A DNA stretch of 64,000 nt from Clostridia bacterium (lineage in GTDB: Bacteria; Bacillota; Clostridia; Oscillospirales; Acutalibacteraceae): positions 52,713 through 116,712 of the forward strand of contig JAFSAR010000002.1 of NCBI GenBank assembly GCA_017442225.1, given 5' to 3'. The notes under the pieces are model-generated. The model had not been told where the DNA came from, ran no database searches, and was given only the letters and a program-made list of their open reading frames with translations. A program made the translations under genes and the position numbers. Shown here one piece after another: positions 1-9,411 of the stretch (its first letter is position 1; each line of letters starts with the position of its first letter).

Positions 1-1
1 G

Positions 2-955
2 ACGGGCAAAAGGGTGTATGAACTCTCCCTTGATAATGCCGATATTGTAGAGGATATCCCGATAAGTCGCGACGGCAAGCTAAAGGGCTGGCTGCCGATA
101 ATGTACGGCTGCAACAACTTTTGCACCTACTGCATAGTGCCCTATGTTCGCGGACGTGAGCGTTCGCGCGATCCGCAGGAGATTATCGCCGAAGCCACTA
201 AAATGATAAACGACGGATTTAAAGAGATAATGCTGCTTGGACAAAACGTTAACTCTTACGGAAAAGGTGAGTCCCACGGCGTGAATTTTGCGCGTCTTTT
301 GCGTATGATAAATGATATCGAGGGTGATTTCAGAATACGTTTTATGACATCGCATCCCAAGGACTGCACCGATGAGCTCTTGGATGCAATCCGCGACTGC
401 CAAAAGGTTGAGCGGCATATCCATCTGCCTTTTCAGAGCGGCAGCAGTAAAATACTCAAGCAAATGAATCGTCGCTATGACCGCGAGGGATATTTACATC
501 TTATAAAAGCGGCGCGTGAGCGCATACCCGACGTAGAGTTTACAAGCGATATTATCGTGGGCTTTCCAGGGGAGACCTACGAGGACTTTTGCGAAACGTT
601 GAGTCTTGTAAAAGAGGTTAAGTTTACGTCACTGTTTACCTTTATCTATTCGCCGCGCGAGGGCACTCCCGCGGCTATTATGCCCGATCCTATTAGCCGC
701 GAAGAAAAGGGCAAATGGTTTAGCGAGCTGCTTGTAGCTCAGGACGAAATATCTAAAGAGCTGAACGCTTCGCTTGTAGGCAAAGTAATGCGAGTTCTTT
801 GCGAAGAAGAAACTGTCGACGGGCGACTTTCGGGCAAAGGCGAATACTATTCATCGGTTACCTTTGAGGGTAGTACCGAAATGATTGGTAATTTTGTAAC
901 TGTGCGTATAGAAAAATATGAAAACAATACGCTTTACGGTACGGTAATAAATTAA
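2..955 (+). CDS. miaB: MiaB, tRNA-2-methylthio-N6-dimethylallyladenosine synthase (5' end cut by window)
   Basis: Radical-SAM methylthiotransferase that converts i6A37 to ms2i6A37 in tRNAs reading UNN codons. The frame is open from base 2, so the N-terminal UPF0004 Fe-S domain lies upstream and the GTG at 14 is not a start. The visible part has the radical-SAM motif CNNFCTYC (three Cys) followed by IVPYVRGRERSR, which is diagnostic of MiaB rather than MtaB or RimO. It ends with a TRAM domain (about the last 65 residues, from VGKVMRVL). The gene is followed after 22 bases by a YlbF-family gene and then mutS-mutL-miaA, the order seen in Bacillus. Confidence 0.95.
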   Translation, partial: TGKRVYELSLDNADIVEDIPISRDGKLKGWLPIMYGCNNFCTYCIVPYVRGRERSRDPQEIIAEATKMINDGFKEIMLLGQNVNSYGKGESHGVNFARLLRMINDIEGDFRIRFMTSHPKDCTDELLDAIRDCQKVERHIHLPFQSGSSKILKQMNRRYDREGYLHLIKAARERIPDVEFTSDIIVGFPGETYEDFCETLSLVKEVKFTSLFTFIYSPREGTPAAIMPDPISREEKGKWFSELLVAQDEISKELNASLVGKVMRVLCEEETVDGRLSGKGEYYSSVTFEGSTEMIGNFVTVRIEKYENNTLYGTVIN

Positions 956-977
956 ATTTTGAAAGGAATTTTTAAAA

Positions 978-1382
978 ATGGGAATTATTGAAGCAACAAG
1001 AAATTTAGGAGTAGAAATTCAAAAGGACGAGCGTTTTATTCGCTTTATAAAGGCTAAGCTTGCAAATGACAACGATGAAACTTTGCAAAATCAAATTGGT
1101 GAATTTAACACCGTTCGTATGAACCTTGACCGCGAGATGAACGCAGAGACACAAGATGAGAACAAAATAAAAGAACTCAACGAAAAACTCCGTGAGATTT
1201 ACACCGCCGTTATGTCAAGCAAAACTATGCTTGAATATAACACCGCAAAGGCAGAAGTTGATGCTATGCTTAATGATATTAACAGCATCATTATGCAGTG
1301 TGTTGAGGGTGAAGACCCAATGACAGCAGAACCTCACAGTGCTTGCACAGGTTCTTGCTCAACCTGCGGCGGTTGCCACTAA
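978..1382 (+). CDS. YlbF/YmcA family protein with C-terminal cysteine cluster (RicA-like)
   Basis: Small helical protein of the Com_YlbF family, 134 residues. Its position between miaB and mutS matches Bacillus ymcA (ricA). In Bacillus RicA, RicF (YlbF) and RicT (YaaT) form an Fe-S complex that promotes RNase Y-dependent mRNA processing. The last 12 residues hold Cys123, 127, 130 and 133 (C-x3-C-x2-C-x2-C), a plausible cluster ligand set. The body is charged and predicted helical (repeated E, K, N). The ribosome site GAAAGGAA lies 8-10 bases before ATG. Whether it acts as RicA or RicF cannot be told from sequence; family assignment is good, function inferred. Confidence 0.85.
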   Translation: MGIIEATRNLGVEIQKDERFIRFIKAKLANDNDETLQNQIGEFNTVRMNLDREMNAETQDENKIKELNEKLREIYTAVMSSKTMLEYNTAKAEVDAMLNDINSIIMQCVEGEDPMTAEPHSACTGSCSTCGGCH

Positions 1383-1390
1383 TATTACTT

Positions 1391-1526
1391 TGAGGGACAA
1401 CATTTCGCAAAATCAAAGATTTTGACTGCAATGTTTTCCCTCAATACACCCTTTCAGCCTTGAAAAGTGCCTTACGACACTTTTCGCTTTAAGACGAGTT
1501 TTTGCGAGGCTCAGACCCGCAAAAAC
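1391..1526 (+). repeat. Three consecutive stem-loops between ricA-like gene and mutS
   Basis: Bases 1391-1443 form a long imperfect hairpin (TGAGGGA / TTCCCTCA arms) that contains a nested one (CAAAATC / GATTTTG). Bases 1462-1485 pair GAAAAGTG with CACTTTTC. Bases 1498-1526 pair GTTTTTGCG with CGCAAAAAC. The string GGGACAACATTTCGCAAAA occurs at 1394 and again at 1540, so the array is bracketed by an 18-19 base direct repeat. It could terminate or process the upstream transcript; no known riboswitch class was recognised. Confidence 0.7.
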
Positions 1527-1591
1527 AAGGGGATATAACGGGACAACATTTCGCAAAAATTATTTAATTTTTAATCAAAGGGGATAAAACT

Positions 1592-4183
1592 ATGGCTGAG
1601 CTGTCACCAATGATGCGACAGTATATGGAAATAAAAGAGCAAAATCGCGACTGCATTATCTTTTACCGATTGGGCGACTTCTATGAAATGTTCTTCGACG
1701 ATGCCATAAAAGGCTCGGAGGAATTAGAACTCACCCTTACCGGAAGAGATTGCGGTCTCCCTGAACGCGCCCCAATGTGTGGCGTGCCCTTTCACAGCGC
1801 TGAAGGTTATATTGCCCGTTTGGTTGAAAAAGGATACAAGGTTGCTATTTGTGAGCAGGTTGAGGACCCTGCAACCGCTAAAGGCATAGTGAAACGTGAT
1901 ATTGTTCGCATTGTCACCCCAGGTACCGTAATCGAGGGTGAAATGCTTGATGAAGGCCGCAACAATTATTTAGCGGCGATACACGAAAGCAACGGTAAAA
2001 TCGGCTTGTGCTTTGCTGACGCATCAACGGGTGAAGCGCACATAACCGAGCTTTCGGGCGGTGAAACATATAACGATATGCAAAACGAAATTATGCGTTT
2101 TGCCCCGAGCGAAATTTTAATTGACGAGAAACTTAAAGATAAGATAACAACGTTTTTAGAAGAAAGGGTTACAGCGGCTATAACTGTACGAGAGGACAGT
2201 CGCTTTGTCACTGCCAATACCGAGGCTCTGCTTTGTAAGAATTTCGGCGTAATAAGTCCAGAGAATATCGGCATAGAAAACGGCAGCATATCTCAAAGTG
2301 TGCTGGGAGCTGTAATCGACTATTTACACGAAAACGGAAAGACAGGTACTATTGCCATAAAAACCGTAAATGTTTATACCTCAGCGCAGTTTATGCAGCT
2401 TGACGTAACGGCTGTCCGCAATCTTGAACTATGCGAGACAATGCGCACCAAGTCAAAGCGAGGCTCACTGCTCGGCGTGCTTGATAAAACCAAAACCGCG
2501 ATGGGCAAGCGACTGATGCGCTCATACGTCTTACAGCCGCTTGTAAGCATACCCGAAATCACTTTGCGGCAGAACGCGGTAGAGGAACTCAGCAATGACA
2601 CCGTAATGCGTTGTGAGGCGCAGGAATATATGAGTGGCATACGAGATATTGAGCGTATGATGACCAAAATAGTATATGGCACTGCCACAGCAAAAGAGCT
2701 TTTGGGTCTTGCGGCAACGGCTCACCGTTTTCCGTACATAAAGCAGTTGTTGGCTTCATCAAACTGCAAAATGTTAAAATCCATTTATAATGATATTGAT
2801 ACCCTCGAAGAAATAGTATCACTTATTGACGCTGCTATCAGCGAGGACGCGCCAGCTACCGTTCGTGAGGGCAAGATAATCAAAAAAGGTTATAACGAGC
2901 AGGTTGATATGTTGCGCGAGGATATGGACGGCGGCACCTCACATCTTGCCGCAATTGAAGCCCGCGAGCGCGAACGCACAGGCATTAAAAATCTACGTGT
3001 GCGTTATAACAAGGTGTTCGGTTATTATATCGAGGTTACAAACTCTTTCCTTGATAAAGTACCTGCAGATTACGTGCGAAAGCAGACCCTTACAAATGCC
3101 GAGCGCTTTATAACCGACGAGCTAAAGCAGCTTGAAAACCGTCTGCTTACTGCAAAAGACCGTGCATTTCAGCTTGAATATGAAATATTTAGCGGTATCC
3201 GCGAGACTGTAGCCGAGGCGGCAGGTCGCGTGCGCACTACCGCAGCGGCAATAGCGCGGCTTGATACAATGTGCTCTTTGGCGACTGTTGCGGTAGAAAA
3301 TAATTACTGCAGACCGCTTATAAATAATGACGGCGCAATCAGCATAAAGGGCGGCAGACACCCAGTTGTTGAAAAGCTGCTTAAAACACCCTTTGTTTCT
3401 AATGATACGTATTTAGATGGCGCATCTTCCCGCTGCGCTATTATTACAGGACCTAATATGGCAGGTAAATCCACCTATATGCGACAGGTGGCGATAATTA
3501 CCCTTATGGCGCAGATGGGCTCTTTTGTACCCGCTCAGATGGCAGAAATCGGCGTGGTAGATGCAATATACACTCGCGTTGGCGCGTCGGACGACCTCGC
3601 CAGCGGTCAGTCTACATTTATGGTAGAGATGAGCGAGATGGCGCATATTCTTAAAAACGCAACCCGTAACAGTCTGCTTATAATTGACGAGATTGGTCGA
3701 GGTACGTCTACCTTTGACGGTATGTCAATAGCGCGTGCCGTGCTTGAATATGTGGCAGATAAAAAGAAATTGGGCGCAAAAACGCTTTTTGCAACCCACT
3801 ATCACGAGCTTACTGAAATGGAAAACGAGCTTGACGGTATAAAAAATTACAATATTGCCGTTAAAAAACGAGGCGATGATATAATCTTTTTGCGTCGCAT
3901 AGTTTCGGGTGGCGCTGACGACAGCTACGGTATAGAGGTTGCAAAGCTGGGCGGTATACCCGATTCTGTAATAAAGCGCGCAAAACAAATACTTAAACAA
4001 ACGCTTGAAAGCGGTATTGTGACGTATAAAACGGTAGAGTCAAATACCGACCAGATGTCACTTGAAATGCAGGGCGCTACGGATATACTGCGCGAGTTGC
4101 AAGCGATTGACGTAAATACACTCACACCAATTGAAGCTATGGGTGTTCTTTTCGATATAGCAAACAAAGCAAAATCTATATAA
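1592..4183 (+). CDS. mutS: DNA mismatch repair protein MutS
   Basis: Recognises base mismatches and small loops and starts repair with MutL. The length of 863 residues is typical. The N-terminal mismatch-reading motif is intact: Phe30-Tyr31-Glu32 in LGDFYEM. The ABC-type ATPase has Walker A GPNMAGKST near residue 620 and Walker B LLIIDEIGRGTST near 693-704, with FATHYHEL further on. The C-terminal tail (last 50 residues) is the usual helical dimer region. The start is set by GGGG about 9 bases before ATG. It is followed 31 bases later by mutL, so the two are probably cotranscribed. Confidence 0.98.
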   Translation: MAELSPMMRQYMEIKEQNRDCIIFYRLGDFYEMFFDDAIKGSEELELTLTGRDCGLPERAPMCGVPFHSAEGYIARLVEKGYKVAICEQVEDPATAKGIVKRDIVRIVTPGTVIEGEMLDEGRNNYLAAIHESNGKIGLCFADASTGEAHITELSGGETYNDMQNEIMRFAPSEILIDEKLKDKITTFLEERVTAAITVREDSRFVTANTEALLCKNFGVISPENIGIENGSISQSVLGAVIDYLHENGKTGTIAIKTVNVYTSAQFMQLDVTAVRNLELCETMRTKSKRGSLLGVLDKTKTAMGKRLMRSYVLQPLVSIPEITLRQNAVEELSNDTVMRCEAQEYMSGIRDIERMMTKIVYGTATAKELLGLAATAHRFPYIKQLLASSNCKMLKSIYNDIDTLEEIVSLIDAAISEDAPATVREGKIIKKGYNEQVDMLREDMDGGTSHLAAIEARERERTGIKNLRVRYNKVFGYYIEVTNSFLDKVPADYVRKQTLTNAERFITDELKQLENRLLTAKDRAFQLEYEIFSGIRETVAEAAGRVRTTAAAIARLDTMCSLATVAVENNYCRPLINNDGAISIKGGRHPVVEKLLKTPFVSNDTYLDGASSRCAIITGPNMAGKSTYMRQVAIITLMAQMGSFVPAQMAEIGVVDAIYTRVGASDDLASGQSTFMVEMSEMAHILKNATRNSLLIIDEIGRGTSTFDGMSIARAVLEYVADKKKLGAKTLFATHYHELTEMENELDGIKNYNIAVKKRGDDIIFLRRIVSGGADDSYGIEVAKLGGIPDSVIKRAKQILKQTLESGIVTYKTVESNTDQMSLEMQGATDILRELQAIDVNTLTPIEAMGVLFDIANKAKSI

Positions 4184-4214
4184 TATAATTAAAATTTCAA
4201 AGAGGTGAACAAAA

Positions 4215-6098
4215 ATGCCAAAAATTAACGTGCTGCCCAAATCAATTGCCGAGCTTATCGCGGCGGGTGAGGTGGTAGAAAGACCTGCTTCAATTGTAAA
4301 AGAGGCGATCGAAAACTCAATAGACGCGGGCGCTACGCACGTAACGGTTGAAATTCAGCGCGGCGGTATTACCTATATTCGCATAACCGACAACGGTTGC
4401 GGTATAGCAAGTAGCGACGTACCCAAGGCGTTTTTGCGTCACGCTACAAGTAAAATAGGGAAGGCTGATGACCTTGACCGTATATCTACACTTGGTTTCC
4501 GAGGTGAAGCGTTGGCTGCTACAAGCGCGGTATCACGTGTGGAAATGTTTACCAAAACCGCTGACGAGGATTTTGGTACCCACTATAAAATAGAGGGTGG
4601 CGAGGAAATTTTAAACGAAGAGATTGGTTGTCCAGAAGGCACAACTCTCATAGTCCGCGACCTGTTTTATAACACGCCCGCGCGTATGAAATTTCTTAAA
4701 AAAGACGTAACCGAAGGCACAACCGTATCGGCTGTTGTAGAACGACAGGCGCTTTCTCACCCTGAAATCGCCTTTAAGCTTATCCGTGACGGGAAACAGA
4801 CGCTCAGCACCTCGGGTGACGGTAAGCTACAATCGGCGGCTTACAGCGTTTTGGGTCGTGAGATTTCCAACACGCTTATTCCTGTAGATTTAATGCTTGA
4901 TGGCATTAAGGTTACGGGTCTTGCGTGTAAGCCCGTATCCTGCCGCGCGTCGCGCGCATATCAGTTTACCTTTTTAAACGGGCGCTACGTTCAGTCGGGC
5001 ACGGTGACTGCCGCAAGCGAGCAGGCATATAAAAACAGCGCGATGATAGGTAAATTTCCCGTGTTTGTGTTGTGTGTAACGGTACCCTTTGAAACGGTAG
5101 ATGTAAACGTGCATCCTGCAAAAACACAGGTGCGATTCTCTGACGAAAAGAGAGTATTTACCGCCGTTTACAACGCGGTAAAAAATGCAATTCTGTCGGG
5201 CGATACCCGTCCTGAGATTGCCGTCACACCGCAAAAAAAGAACACCTTTTTGCATATGACAACCGAGGAATACAGACAGACTGGGGTAAATCTTCCAACA
5301 CAGGAAAGCCTTGAGGTAAAACAAGAAATAACCAAGCCCAAAACCGAGCCTGTAAGACTTAATTCCGATAAAACGCCCTTTTTCTTGCGTGAGGAATTTA
5401 AGCCTAACGTGCCCGAGAAAAAGTCGGTTGCTATAGAAAAAGAACAAGAGGAAAAGCCCGTCGTTACACCAACGCCCGAAATAAAACCGACGGAAACACA
5501 AATCGCTACTGAGGAAAAAGAGTATTCACCCGAGAGCGAAGTAAAACTTATCGGCGAAGCCTTTAATACCTATATAGTAGCGCAAAAGGGCGACAGTGTT
5601 TTTCTTATAGACAAGCACGCCGCGCACGAGAGGATACTTTTTAATCAGTTTAAGGCGGCTCATACGGTTGAAAGCCAGAATCTACTCATGCCTGTAACCG
5701 TAAGGCTTATAGGCGACGAGTACAGCGCAGTTACGGCAAATCTTGATTTGCTGGAGCAGTATGGATTTGAAATTGAGGATTTCGGTAACGAGTCGGTACT
5801 TGTGCGCGCGATACCCGCAATGTTAGAACGCGAGGATACTGAAAGCATTGTAACTGAGGCAGCCGAAAGTCTTGCTGCAAGAGGAAGCGTAAATCTTGAT
5901 CGTATAGATGATATCTTACATACGGTCGCTTGCAAGGCGGCAATAAAGGCAGGATATATAACCTCTGACACCGAGAAATTAAATCTTGCAGTACGTGTGC
6001 TTGGTGATAATGACATTATGTACTGTCCTCATGGTAGACCCGTTGCTTTTGAGATAAAAAAATATAATCTTGAAAAATATTTTGGAAGAATACAATGA
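4215..6098 (+). CDS. mutL: DNA mismatch repair protein MutL (endonuclease type)
   Basis: GHKL-fold ATPase that couples mismatch recognition by MutS to strand incision. ATP-site residues are visible: Glu33-Asn34 in ENSIDAG, DNGCGI near 58-63, and GFRGEALA. After a proline- and glutamate-rich linker (about 350-440) comes the dimerisation/endonuclease domain, with DKHAAHERI near residue 466, ACK near 575 and CPHGRP near 604. This marks an incising MutL as in species without MutH. The family motif is DQHA-x2-E-x4-E; here Q is K and the final E position is Asn, a variant to note. Ribosome site AGAGGTG precedes ATG. The last 4 bases overlap miaA. Confidence 0.97.
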   Translation: MPKINVLPKSIAELIAAGEVVERPASIVKEAIENSIDAGATHVTVEIQRGGITYIRITDNGCGIASSDVPKAFLRHATSKIGKADDLDRISTLGFRGEALAATSAVSRVEMFTKTADEDFGTHYKIEGGEEILNEEIGCPEGTTLIVRDLFYNTPARMKFLKKDVTEGTTVSAVVERQALSHPEIAFKLIRDGKQTLSTSGDGKLQSAAYSVLGREISNTLIPVDLMLDGIKVTGLACKPVSCRASRAYQFTFLNGRYVQSGTVTAASEQAYKNSAMIGKFPVFVLCVTVPFETVDVNVHPAKTQVRFSDEKRVFTAVYNAVKNAILSGDTRPEIAVTPQKKNTFLHMTTEEYRQTGVNLPTQESLEVKQEITKPKTEPVRLNSDKTPFFLREEFKPNVPEKKSVAIEKEQEEKPVVTPTPEIKPTETQIATEEKEYSPESEVKLIGEAFNTYIVAQKGDSVFLIDKHAAHERILFNQFKAAHTVESQNLLMPVTVRLIGDEYSAVTANLDLLEQYGFEIEDFGNESVLVRAIPAMLEREDTESIVTEAAESLAARGSVNLDRIDDILHTVACKAAIKAGYITSDTEKLNLAVRVLGDNDIMYCPHGRPVAFEIKKYNLEKYFGRIQ

Positions 6099-7030
6099 AA
6101 AAACAAAAGATAATTTGCGTTGTGGGTCCTACCGCGTCGGGCAAAACTGCGCTTGGTGTCACGATGGCACGATACCTTGACGGCGAGGTGATATCGGCTG
6201 ATTCTATGCAGATTTACCGCGATATGCATATTGCATCCGCAGCGCCCGACATCAGCGAAACCGAGGGCGTGCCGCATCACTTGGTAGAATTTTTACCCTA
6301 CGGCAGTACCTTTACGGTTGCCGACTACGTAAAAATAGCAAGAGAAAAAATTGCCGAAATTGCGTTACGTGGCAAAATGCCGATAATAGTTGGAGGCACA
6401 GGGCTTTATATAAATTCGCTCGTAAATAACGTTGAGTTTATACAAAATGATACAGATATCGAGTTGCGAGAGAGCATCACAAAAGAATATGAACTTGTCG
6501 GCGGCGCGGAAATGCTAAAGCGATTGCGTGAGATTGATCCCGAGACTGCTGATAAGCTGCATGAAAACGACAAACGCCGTATTATCCGCGCTTTTGAAAT
6601 TTACGAGAGCACGGGAATGACTAAAAGCTTTAATGATGAAATGTCAATAAAAAACGAGTCACCCTACAGCGCTTGTATGATAGGCGTTACCTACCGCGAC
6701 CGCGAACTGCTTTATGAGCGCATAAACCGCCGTGTTGATATAATGCTCGAAAATGGGCTTTTAGATGAGGCGAAAGCAGCTTACCAAAAAAATATTGGTG
6801 GGGGCGCAGTGCAGGCAATAGGACATAAAGAATTTTTTGATTACTTTAAGGGTGAAATCTCACTTGAGTGCGCAACAGAAAATTTAAAGCGTTCAACCCG
6901 CCGCTATGCCAAGCGGCAGCTTACGTGGTTTAATAAAGACACACGTATAAAATGGATATATAAAGACGAAACAGACGATGCCGCCGCAGTGGCAATAAAC
7001 TATGTAAAGGAAGAGGGAAATTATGCGTGA
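6095..7030 (+). CDS. miaA: tRNA dimethylallyltransferase MiaA
   Basis: Adds a dimethylallyl group to A37 of tRNAs reading UNN codons, making the i6A that MiaB (at the left end of the window) then thiomethylates. The P-loop GPTASGKT is at residues 11-18, followed by DSMQIYRDM (nucleotide and substrate contacts) and the GGTGLY motif near residue 106. The length of 311 is normal. The ATGA overlap with mutL shows translational coupling. The miaB to miaA interval contains only ricA-like, mutS and mutL genes, so this looks like one genome-maintenance and tRNA-modification operon. Confidence 0.97.
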   Translation: MKKQKIICVVGPTASGKTALGVTMARYLDGEVISADSMQIYRDMHIASAAPDISETEGVPHHLVEFLPYGSTFTVADYVKIAREKIAEIALRGKMPIIVGGTGLYINSLVNNVEFIQNDTDIELRESITKEYELVGGAEMLKRLREIDPETADKLHENDKRRIIRAFEIYESTGMTKSFNDEMSIKNESPYSACMIGVTYRDRELLYERINRRVDIMLENGLLDEAKAAYQKNIGGGAVQAIGHKEFFDYFKGEISLECATENLKRSTRRYAKRQLTWFNKDTRIKWIYKDETDDAAAVAINYVKEEGNYA

Positions 7031-8228
7031 TAGCAAACTGCTCAGAATAATAATTTGTATTATTGCCGTAGTTTTTGTCACGCATCAGGTGTATTCTTCT
7101 GCCTATAAGCCAATTACTACAGTCAGCGCGGAATATTATACCGCCGTAGAGGGATTTCAGATAAATGCGGTAGTAATCCGTGAGGAAAAAGTTATCACCT
7201 CCGATACTACGGGCGCGTTGCACTTTACCCTTTCCGACGGTGAACGCGTAGCAAAAGGCGGTGTAATCGCAAATATTTATTCTGATGCCGAAACCTCGGT
7301 TACGGTAAACCGCATAGCGCAGTTAAACGCGCGCATTGCCGATATTGAGGAAATTCAGGGCTACAACGACGTAGAGGCCGCTGATATCAACCTTGTCAAC
7401 AATAAGGTCACGAATTCGCTTAATACGTTACTTCGCGGTATTGCGTCGGGGAATTTTTCAAGTGTAGAGTCCGACTCTGCCGAGTTGCTTACAAACATCA
7501 GCCGCAGGCAGATGATAACGGGCGAGCAAACCGATTTTTCAGAGCGTCTTGCCGAACTCAAAAGTGAGCTTGATACGCTTAACGCTTCGCTCCCGCAACC
7601 TGTAGGAAGCATTAGGGCAGAGCAGTCGGGATATTTTGTGTCGGGTGTAGACGGCTACGAAACGGTACTTTCGTGCGAAAATATCGATGCGGTTACCCCC
7701 GAATATATTGAATCGCTTAAAGCCGATACTACTCCCCAGAATGCTGTGGGAAAAATTGTTTCGGGTTATACGTGGTATATAGCGACAAAGGTGAGTATAA
7801 GCGATTCGCTGAAATACAAGTCGGGTGATACCCTGACGCTTAAAACAACGCTTAAAACAACACCGCAGCTTAACGTAACGGTAGAAAAAATAAACACCTC
7901 GCAAAGCGAGGACTCAGCCGTTATAATTTTTTCGTGCGAGCAGATGAACAGCGAGTTAGCGTCTATCAGAAAAGGCAATATGACGATTATAAACAACACC
8001 TATTCGGGACTTAAAATTCCTACAAAGGCGCTGCGCTTTCAAAATGAAACAACGGGTGTATTCGTGCGTTCGGGTATGACGCTTAAATTTGTCAGCGTAA
8101 ACGTTATCTATCGCACAGATGAATATATTATATGCGAACAGCAGGTAAGCAGTGATACGGTTTTGCGTTTGTATGATGACGTTGTCGTCAAAGGAAAGAG
8201 GCTTTATGATGGAAAAATCGTCGATTAG
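7023..8228 (+). CDS. HlyD-like membrane-anchored adaptor protein
   Basis: Single-pass protein with an N-terminal membrane anchor (residues about 7-25, hydrophobic) and a long extracellular part. That part resembles membrane-fusion/HlyD adaptors: a short beta segment (SDTTGALHFTLSDGERVAKGGVIANIY, a biotinyl-lipoyl-like hairpin), a helical stretch rich in acidic and Asn residues (about 100-190), then beta-rich segments. No partner transporter is nearby. It overlaps miaA by 8 bases and precedes yggS-sepF, so it may relate to the division/envelope cluster. The substrate is unknown and the family call is moderate. Confidence 0.6.
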   Translation: MRDSKLLRIIICIIAVVFVTHQVYSSAYKPITTVSAEYYTAVEGFQINAVVIREEKVITSDTTGALHFTLSDGERVAKGGVIANIYSDAETSVTVNRIAQLNARIADIEEIQGYNDVEAADINLVNNKVTNSLNTLLRGIASGNFSSVESDSAELLTNISRRQMITGEQTDFSERLAELKSELDTLNASLPQPVGSIRAEQSGYFVSGVDGYETVLSCENIDAVTPEYIESLKADTTPQNAVGKIVSGYTWYIATKVSISDSLKYKSGDTLTLKTTLKTTPQLNVTVEKINTSQSEDSAVIIFSCEQMNSELASIRKGNMTIINNTYSGLKIPTKALRFQNETTGVFVRSGMTLKFVSVNVIYRTDEYIICEQQVSSDTVLRLYDDVVVKGKRLYDGKIVD

Positions 8229-8919
8229 CATATTTGATGAAAATTACAAAAAAATAACCGAAAATATCGCCCGAGCTGCTGAAAAGTCGGGAAGAAAGCC
8301 GCAGGATATAACCTTGCTTGCCGCAACAAAAACGGTTGACGTTGACGTTATAAACCATGCAATTTTAAGCGGCATTTCATATATAGGTGAAAACCGTGTG
8401 CAAGAATTTTTGTCTAAGTATCAGGATTATGAGCCTGTAAACAAACATTTTATCGGTCATTTGCAGACAAACAAGGTAAAGGATATTATTGATAAAGTAT
8501 CGCTTATTCATTCGGTTGATTCTTTGCGTCTTGCCGAGGAAATTTCACGTCAGGCGGTAAAGAGGGGAATTGCGGTTGATATTTTACTCGAAATCAACGT
8601 TGGTGACGAGCAAAGTAAATCGGGCTTTTCCTATGATGATGCTATAGCGTCGGCAGAAAAAATCGCAAAACTTGACGGTGTGAAAATTAAAGGTCTTATG
8701 GCAATACCGCCTATTTGTGAAAATTCCGAGCAAAATCGCCCGTATTTTGCAAAAATGAAAAAACTGTTTATTGACATTGACAACAAAAAAATAGATAATA
8801 GTAGTATGGATATTTTGTCTATGGGTATGTCTGACGATTACGCGGTTGCAATTGAGGAGGGTGCCAATATGGTGCGCCTTGGTACCGCGCTTTTCGGTAG
8901 ACGTAACTACAACGTTTAG
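8206..8919 (+). CDS. yggS: YggS-family PLP homeostasis protein
   Basis: Pyridoxal-phosphate-binding TIM-barrel protein (PLPBP/YlmE) that buffers cellular PLP and has no known enzyme activity. The PLP lysine is Lys42 in LLAATKT. Other family signatures are IGENRVQEF, HFIGHLQTNK and SMGMSDD near the C-terminus. The start is chosen at the ATG-ATG pair (8206/8209) because AGGAAAGAGG lies just upstream; an open extension to 8152 has no ribosome site. It overlaps the preceding gene by about 20 bases. The yggS-sepF-ylmH-divIVA order is the classic ylm cluster. Confidence 0.95.
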   Translation: MMEKSSISIFDENYKKITENIARAAEKSGRKPQDITLLAATKTVDVDVINHAILSGISYIGENRVQEFLSKYQDYEPVNKHFIGHLQTNKVKDIIDKVSLIHSVDSLRLAEEISRQAVKRGIAVDILLEINVGDEQSKSGFSYDDAIASAEKIAKLDGVKIKGLMAIPPICENSEQNRPYFAKMKKLFIDIDNKKIDNSSMDILSMGMSDDYAVAIEEGANMVRLGTALFGRRNYNV

Positions 8920-8949
8920 AAATATACAAAAGATAAAGGAAGTGTATTT

Positions 8950-9411
8950 ATGAGTTTATGGGACAGCATTAAAAACATTATGGTAATTCCCGACGAGGAC
9001 GATTACGAAAACGAGGCGGAGGAAACCGAACGCGCTCCCCGTGAAAGAACGGTTGAGGAGCCTGCGTACACCTCAAAGAAAGAGACACCAAAGCTTATAA
9101 AATCAAAAACCATCAATTATTCGCAAAATAGCAGCGGCTTGCAGGTAGTTCTTGTAAAGCCCGACCGCTTTGACGAGGTAACCTCAATCGCCGACCATCT
9201 TAACGAAGGCAAAACCGTAGTGCTTAACCTCGAGGAAAGCGCCCGCGATATCAGCCGCAGAATTGTTGACTTTTTAAGTGGCGTGGCTTACGCCAACGGT
9301 GGCAATATGCGCAAGGTTGCAAAAAACACCTTTATAATTGTTGCGCGCGGCGTAGACGTTATGGGTGAGCTTTTGCCCGAAGAATTTGAGGACGGCAAGA
9401 TTTACTTTTAA
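8950..9411 (+). CDS. sepF: Cell division protein SepF
   Basis: Membrane-binding FtsZ anchor of Gram-positive bacteria. The N-terminal segment MSLWDSIKNIMVIPDEDDY is a short amphipathic helix followed by an acidic linker. The globular domain (about residue 60 on) carries the family signature KPDRFDEVTSIADHLNEGK and VDFLSGVAYANGG. The 153-residue length is typical. Ribosome site AAAGGAAG precedes the ATG. Its stop TAA shares one base with the ATG of the next gene (ylmH), so the two are coupled. Confidence 0.97.
   Translation: MSLWDSIKNIMVIPDEDDYENEAEETERAPRERTVEEPAYTSKKETPKLIKSKTINYSQNSSGLQVVLVKPDRFDEVTSIADHLNEGKTVVLNLEESARDISRRIVDFLSGVAYANGGNMRKVAKNTFIIVARGVDVMGELLPEEFEDGKIYF

Noticed and set aside
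14..16. GTG near the left edge as start of miaB
   Set aside because: The frame is open to the window edge and the N-terminal domain is missing, so the gene is cut rather than short.
80..463. 127-codon open frame antisense to miaB
   Set aside because: Shadow of a conserved gene; no start signals.
1391..1526. Riboswitch before mutS
   Set aside because: Hairpins do not match any riboswitch consensus I know.
4974..5501. 175-codon open frame antisense to mutL
   Set aside because: No ribosome site or promoter, low-complexity aromatic-rich protein, and the + strand codes for a complete MutL.
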